A stretch of 9,869 nucleotides of DNA, from the NCBI GenBank assembly GCA_034112085.1, contig JAWUWD010000002.1, positions 1 to 9,869 on the forward strand. Reading direction: 5' to 3'. Every line of letters starts with the position of its first letter. Positions within the stretch are counted from its first letter, which is position 1. This stretch comes from JAWUWD01 sp034112085. Lineage in GTDB: Bacteria > Bacteroidota > Bacteroidia > Cytophagales > Cyclobacteriaceae. Made by a program: the position numbers and the translations under genes. Of the stretch, positions 6,839-9,869 are shown in pieces. The notes below the pieces were generated by a model, which did no database searches, was not told the origin of the DNA, and saw only the letters and a program-made list of their open reading frames with translations.

Positions 6839-8284
6839 ATGGCAAAGTTAAAAAACATAATAAAGCAATTATCCACAGAGGACTATCAAGCTATTTATGA
6901 TTCACTAATTGAAAGTAGTGCTGAAAAATCTGCTTATCTTCTCCATGCCATGAGGGAGCGTCAACTTCCAGATCATAAAATAATGGAAGAACTTGCTGTG
7001 AATAACAATGCTTATTACACACTAAGGTCGAGATTGAATCAAAAAATAGAGGAGCATCTTCTCCAACAGATGGAAAGTCCTCGAACTGATATTCTTAAAA
7101 ATGTAGCCAATATAAATGAGATAATTTTCACAAAGAAGAGAGCCATTGCCATTGCTACATTGAAAAAATTAGAAAAGGAATTGTTAGATTATGACTTATC
7201 AAATGAACTCACAGTAGTTTACAAATCTCTCAAAAAACTACATGTCAATAGTCAAGATCATTTTCATTATTCTCAGCTATACAATAGACATGTAGCCTAT
7301 ATGCTTGCAGTTGATAAGGCCGAAGACATATTATCAGAATACTTTAAAAAATATGGGGAATACTCCCTAAATGGTGAAGAAACGCATAAACTTGGGCTGT
7401 CTTTAATGACCAAAGAAATGGCAAATGTGAGTGTGTTATATCAATCTCATAGGCTATACGTCTATCACAGTTGCATAAGCATATTCCATAGGCTTTTTGT
7501 AGAAGTTGAAGAAGAGAATTTGGATGATGATCAAGAGCCAATAGAGGATATCTTAGACAAGGTCCAGAAGATATTTGAATCTTATCAATTAGATTCTATT
7601 TATTACCATCTTAACCTAGTTATTGAATTCCTGAAACTAGAATATTACAATCATTATAAACTATATCGAAAGGCAGAAAAATATTATGAAGAAGTCAACG
7701 ATGCAGCAGAGAATCTTCTAACAAATTACTCTTTGTACACTTATCCCTCTCAGTTTCTCAATACGAAGATTATGAGAAGTACTAGACTCAATACTCAGCA
7801 CGAATTATACGAGGAAAATGAAGTAATTTTTCAAAATTTCGAAAGTAACTCTGCTGACATTCCTCAGCACATCAATTATATTCTATACAGAGCACTTTCA
7901 TGTCACTATACAGGCAAAAATGATGAAGCCGCCAGGTGGCTTAATAATCTCCTCAATGAAATAAGCTTAAAAAAGTATCCTATAGCCCAATTAGAAATAA
8001 AAGTTATCCTTGCTATGCAATATTGTCTGATGAGAGACTATGATTTATTCAATCAGCTCATCAATAGTATTCAACGTCAAATAAGGCTAATAGGTAAAGA
8101 ACAGTGTGAGCACTTACTCATTTTCACCAAAATGTTAAAAGTGTCTTTGAGTGATATCAAGAAAAATAAGTCTGAAAAAATTGAAGACCTAGCGAAGAAA
8201 TTCAAGCACATAGAGATCCCTCATACTGCGCATACCAAGCTCATAAAAATAGATGAAAAATTAATCGAGCAATTAAGCAAATAG
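6839..8284 (+). CDS. Helical TPR-like protein of unknown function (481 aa)
   Basis: A soluble, apparently all-helical protein with no signal peptide and no membrane segment. The N-terminus (KLKNIIKQLSTEDYQAIYDS, then YYTLRSRLNQKIEEHLLQQM at 59-78) resembles, at a distance, Bacteroidota proteins that begin with a LSKSEKRYFK-like motif followed by a YLRS-L-like helix. That link is inference from memory. Residues 223-242 form an acidic patch (VEEENLDDDQEPIEDI). Residues 344-376 look like one TPR hairpin (YILYRALSCHYTGKNDEAAR, then WLNNLLNEI), and other Tyr/Leu-rich helical pairs (such as 255-290) suggest a superhelical TPR-like scaffold. No catalytic motif or DNA-binding domain is recognised. 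It converges on a stand-alone receiver with one base between the stops. The ATG follows an AT-rich leader without a Shine-Dalgarno sequence. It is likely a protein-interaction scaffold, and its partner is unknown. Confidence 0.8.
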   Translation: MAKLKNIIKQLSTEDYQAIYDSLIESSAEKSAYLLHAMRERQLPDHKIMEELAVNNNAYYTLRSRLNQKIEEHLLQQMESPRTDILKNVANINEIIFTKKRAIAIATLKKLEKELLDYDLSNELTVVYKSLKKLHVNSQDHFHYSQLYNRHVAYMLAVDKAEDILSEYFKKYGEYSLNGEETHKLGLSLMTKEMANVSVLYQSHRLYVYHSCISIFHRLFVEVEEENLDDDQEPIEDILDKVQKIFESYQLDSIYYHLNLVIEFLKLEYYNHYKLYRKAEKYYEEVNDAAENLLTNYSLYTYPSQFLNTKIMRSTRLNTQHELYEENEVIFQNFESNSADIPQHINYILYRALSCHYTGKNDEAARWLNNLLNEISLKKYPIAQLEIKVILAMQYCLMRDYDLFNQLINSIQRQIRLIGKEQCEHLLIFTKMLKVSLSDIKKNKSEKIEDLAKKFKHIEIPHTAHTKLIKIDEKLIEQLSK

Positions 8285-8296
8285 CTTAAAGCTCGA
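8265..8296. terminator. Candidate bidirectional terminator hairpin across convergent stops
   Basis: Outer arms TCGAGC (8265-8270) and GCTCGA (8291-8296) and inner arms TTAAGC (8273-8278) and GCTTAA (8284-8289) pair around the loop AAATA, with a 2/1-base internal bulge. The sequence following is AAATTTTTG on the + strand and TTAATTTTTC on the - strand, so either transcript could end here. Both the TAG at 8282-8284 and the - strand TAA at 8288-8286 lie inside the hairpin. The T-runs are short and set back a few bases, so efficiency is uncertain. Confidence 0.55.
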
Positions 8297-8696
8297 AATT
8301 TTTGAGTGTGTTTTGAGAAAGAGGCTTATTTAAGTACTTCTTCACGTGTGGATATTGTTTTGATTTATCAACATCCTGAGGGTTGATTGATGAAGTAAGC
8401 ATTACAATATTACAGATATCCTTCGTCTCTTTCGAGAGTTTTTGAAATTCACCTAAAAATTGAAAACCATCCATCAACGGCATATCTATATCTAGAAAAA
8501 TAACTTCAGGGAGCACTGTGGATGCAACTTCTTTGAGCTGTTCCATGTTTTTCAAGAATTCTATGGCACTTTTCGCTCCCGTGTGGGTGTAAATATTCTG
8601 CGCTATATCAGCAGCTTCTATCATTTTCTGATTGATGAGATTATCAATCTCATTATCATCTATTAACATCACTGTTCTGTATCTTTTCTCGGACAT
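8286..8696 (-). CDS. Stand-alone CheY-like response regulator receiver
   Basis: At 136 aa this is a single receiver domain with no output domain. The acidic pair Asp13-Asp14 (VMLIDDNEID) binds Mg2+, the phospho-acceptor is Asp69 (VIFLDIDMPLMDGF), the switch Thr is Thr101 (IVMLTSS), and the conserved Lys is Lys124 (YLNKPL). All phosphorylation residues are intact. The LIDDNEIDN start and LDIDMP-MDG core are typical of Bacteroidota single-domain receivers, which commonly act as phosphorelay intermediates or protein-interaction switches. No kinase adjoins it; the MASE1 kinase about 5 kb away is a candidate only by proximity. The gene is its own transcription unit, with an upstream terminator belonging to the ALDH gene and a palindrome in its leader. 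It converges on the 481-aa gene. Confidence 0.93.
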   Translation of the reverse strand: MSEKRYRTVMLIDDNEIDNLINQKMIEAADIAQNIYTHTGAKSAIEFLKNMEQLKEVASTVLPEVIFLDIDMPLMDGFQFLGEFQKLSKETKDICNIVMLTSSINPQDVDKSKQYPHVKKYLNKPLSQNTLKNFEL

Positions 8697-8720
8697 GGGT
8701 CAAAGGGTTCTGTGGTTTAA

Positions 8721-8750
8721 TTATTTGTTGAGAAAATATACAACAAATAA
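8721..8750. repeat. Perfect 10-bp inverted repeat upstream of the receiver gene
   Basis: Arms TTATTTGTTG (8721-8730) and CAACAAATAA (8741-8750) are exact reverse complements around the 10-base spacer AGAAAATATA, so the half-site centres are about 20 bp apart (two helical turns). It lies 25-54 bp before the receiver's ATG and abuts the upstream terminator. This position suits an operator over the receiver's promoter. Confidence 0.65.
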
Positions 8751-8784
8751 AAAGGTGCTGCTAATCAAAGCAACACCTTTTTAT
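8747..8784 (-). terminator. Rho-independent terminator of the aldehyde dehydrogenase gene
   Basis: A 16-bp stem (8747-8762 with 8769-8784) closes a 6-base loop. Read on the - strand the GC part is GGTGTTGCT and AGCAGCACC, complete with one U-G wobble, and is followed by TTTTTATTTG. On the + strand the same position is a C-A mismatch, so - strand termination is favoured. It lies about 20 bp after the ALDH stop and separates that gene from the receiver gene. Confidence 0.85.
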
Positions 8785-8805
8785 AAAAAACTGATTTACA
8801 AATGG

Positions 8806-9869
8806 TTATAAATCAAATTTAATTCCTTGAGCTAATGGCAGCTCATCAGAATAGTTTACTGTGTTAGTCTGTCTTCTCATATATACTTTCCAAGCATCAG
8901 ATCCAGACTCACGCCCACCTCCTGTTTCTTTCTCACCACCAAAAGCACCACCAATTTCAGCACCAGAGGTTCCGATGTTTACGTTGGCAATACCACAATC
9001 AGACCCTGAAAATGACAAAAATTTCTCAGCCTCTTTCATTTCATTTGTCATAATTGCAGAAGACAAACCTTGAACAACTCCGTTTTGAGCAGAGATAGCA
9101 TTTTCAACTTCTCCAGAATATTTTATTAAATATAAAATTGGAGCGAAAGTCTCCGATTGCACGATCTCAAATTCATTTTTAGCTTCTATGATGGCTGGTC
9201 TTACGTAGCATCCACTCTCATAACCTTCACCTTCTAAAACTCCACCGTCAACTAGTACAGTTCCACCTTCAGTTTTCGCTTTTTCAATTGCCGTTAAATA
9301 GGTGTTTACAGCATCTTTGTCAATTAATGGCCCTATATGATTATTTTCATCTAATGGATTACCGATAGTTAATTGTCCATAAGCACCGACAATAGCATCT
9401 CTTACCTTATTGTAAACTGATTCGTGAATGATTAGTCTTCTTGTAGAAGTACATCTCTGTCCACAAGTACCAACTGCACCAAATACAGCTCCAGGAACAA
9501 CCACTATTAAGTCTGCTGTTGGGGTAATAATGATAGCATTGTTGCCGCCTAACTCTAATAAAGATTTTCCGAAACGTTGTGCAACGGTTGCTCCAACAAT
9601 TCTCCCCATCCTTGTAGAACCTGTAGCAGACACCAATGGACTTCTTTCGTCAGTAGTCATCATCTCACCAACTTTATAATCTCCATTTATGATACAAGAG
9701 ATGCCTTCTGGCAAGTTGTTTTCTTTTAAGATGTCAGCAATAATGTTTTGACATGCTACTGAACACATAGGTGCTTTCTCAGAACCTTTCCAAACACAAA
9801 CATCTCCACAAATCCATGCTAGAGCTGTATTCCAAGCCCATACGGCTACAGGAAAGTTAAATGCTGAGA
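8806..9869 (-). CDS. ALDH7/antiquitin-type aldehyde dehydrogenase (alpha-aminoadipic semialdehyde dehydrogenase), 5' truncated by window edge
   Basis: The frame is open to the right edge and gives 353 visible residues, beginning SAFNFPVAVWAWNTALAWIC; the ATG at 9768 is internal. Members of the family are about 500 aa, so roughly the first third is missing. Hallmarks: FNFP with the catalytic-site Asn, the NAD-binding ATGSTRMG, catalytic Glu in LLELGGNNA, nucleophile Cys in GTCGQRCTSTRR, and ETFAPILY. The C-terminus GSDCGIANVNIGTSGAEIGG and the GGGRESGSDAWK to LPLAQGIKF tail are specific to ALDH7 (antiquitin). The family oxidises alpha-aminoadipic semialdehyde (in equilibrium with piperideine-6-carboxylate) to alpha-aminoadipate with NAD+ during lysine breakdown, in the cytoplasm. 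Bacterial counterparts include piperideine-6-carboxylate dehydrogenases (AmaB/Pcd). Family assignment is firm and the substrate is inferred from it. It ends with its own terminator. Confidence 0.93.
   Translation of the reverse strand, partial: SAFNFPVAVWAWNTALAWICGDVCVWKGSEKAPMCSVACQNIIADILKENNLPEGISCIINGDYKVGEMMTTDERSPLVSATGSTRMGRIVGATVAQRFGKSLLELGGNNAIIITPTADLIVVVPGAVFGAVGTCGQRCTSTRRLIIHESVYNKVRDAIVGAYGQLTIGNPLDENNHIGPLIDKDAVNTYLTAIEKAKTEGGTVLVDGGVLEGEGYESGCYVRPAIIEAKNEFEIVQSETFAPILYLIKYSGEVENAISAQNGVVQGLSSAIMTNEMKEAEKFLSFSGSDCGIANVNIGTSGAEIGGAFGGEKETGGGRESGSDAWKVYMRRQTNTVNYSDELPLAQGIKFDL

Noticed and set aside
8861..9679. Open frames on the + strand opposite the aldehyde dehydrogenase gene
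   Set aside because: The opposite strand encodes a clear, conserved ALDH7 protein; these frames have no recognisable motifs and are antisense shadows.

Overview
The window looks like a chromosomal segment from a member of the Bacteroidota, most likely a Cytophagales-type marine or soil bacterium (inference). It is AT-rich, has no convincing Shine-Dalgarno sequences, and carries families common in that phylum: an NtrC-type regulator paired with an NtrY-like kinase, small CHRD-domain lipoproteins, LPP20-like lipoproteins, and a helical protein resembling a Bacteroidota-restricted family. No rRNA, tRNA, CRISPR array, insertion sequence or complete mobile element was seen.

Layout: (1) Positions 1-1609, + strand: the 3' end of a sigma-54-dependent response regulator, whose stop overlaps the start of a two-TM, PAS-containing, NtrY-like histidine kinase by 4 bp. 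(2) 1727-3442, + strand: a second, independent sensor kinase with an N-terminal MASE1 membrane domain. (3) 3674-5702, - strand: a two-gene lipoprotein operon, a 464-aa and a 189-aa protein that both appear to carry an LPP20-like domain, closed by a good intrinsic terminator. (4) 5703-5828: a divergent promoter region with two interlocked perfect inverted repeats. (5) 5829-6335, + strand: a CHRD-like lipoprotein, meeting tail to tail a YopX-family gene (6332-6679, - strand). (6) 6839-8284, + strand: a 481-aa helical, TPR-like protein of unknown function, converging on a stand-alone CheY-like receiver (8286-8696, - strand) with one base between the two stops; a hairpin spans both stops. (7) 8806-9869, - strand: most of an ALDH7/antiquitin-type aldehyde dehydrogenase of lysine catabolism, running off the right edge, followed by its own terminator.

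How the genes fit together: the left third is signal transduction at the membrane. The first kinase and regulator are an obvious cognate pair. The MASE1 kinase has no adjacent regulator of its own, and the receiver at 8286-8696 has no output domain and no adjacent kinase, so a link between them is possible but unproven. The centre is cell-envelope lipoproteins from divergent promoters, with shared dyad elements suggesting coordinated control. The ALDH7 gene appears to be a separate housekeeping catabolic unit. The nearest things to new biology are the nested dyad region, the paired LPP20-like lipoproteins and the unnamed 481-aa protein beside the lone receiver. I see no clear complete novel system.
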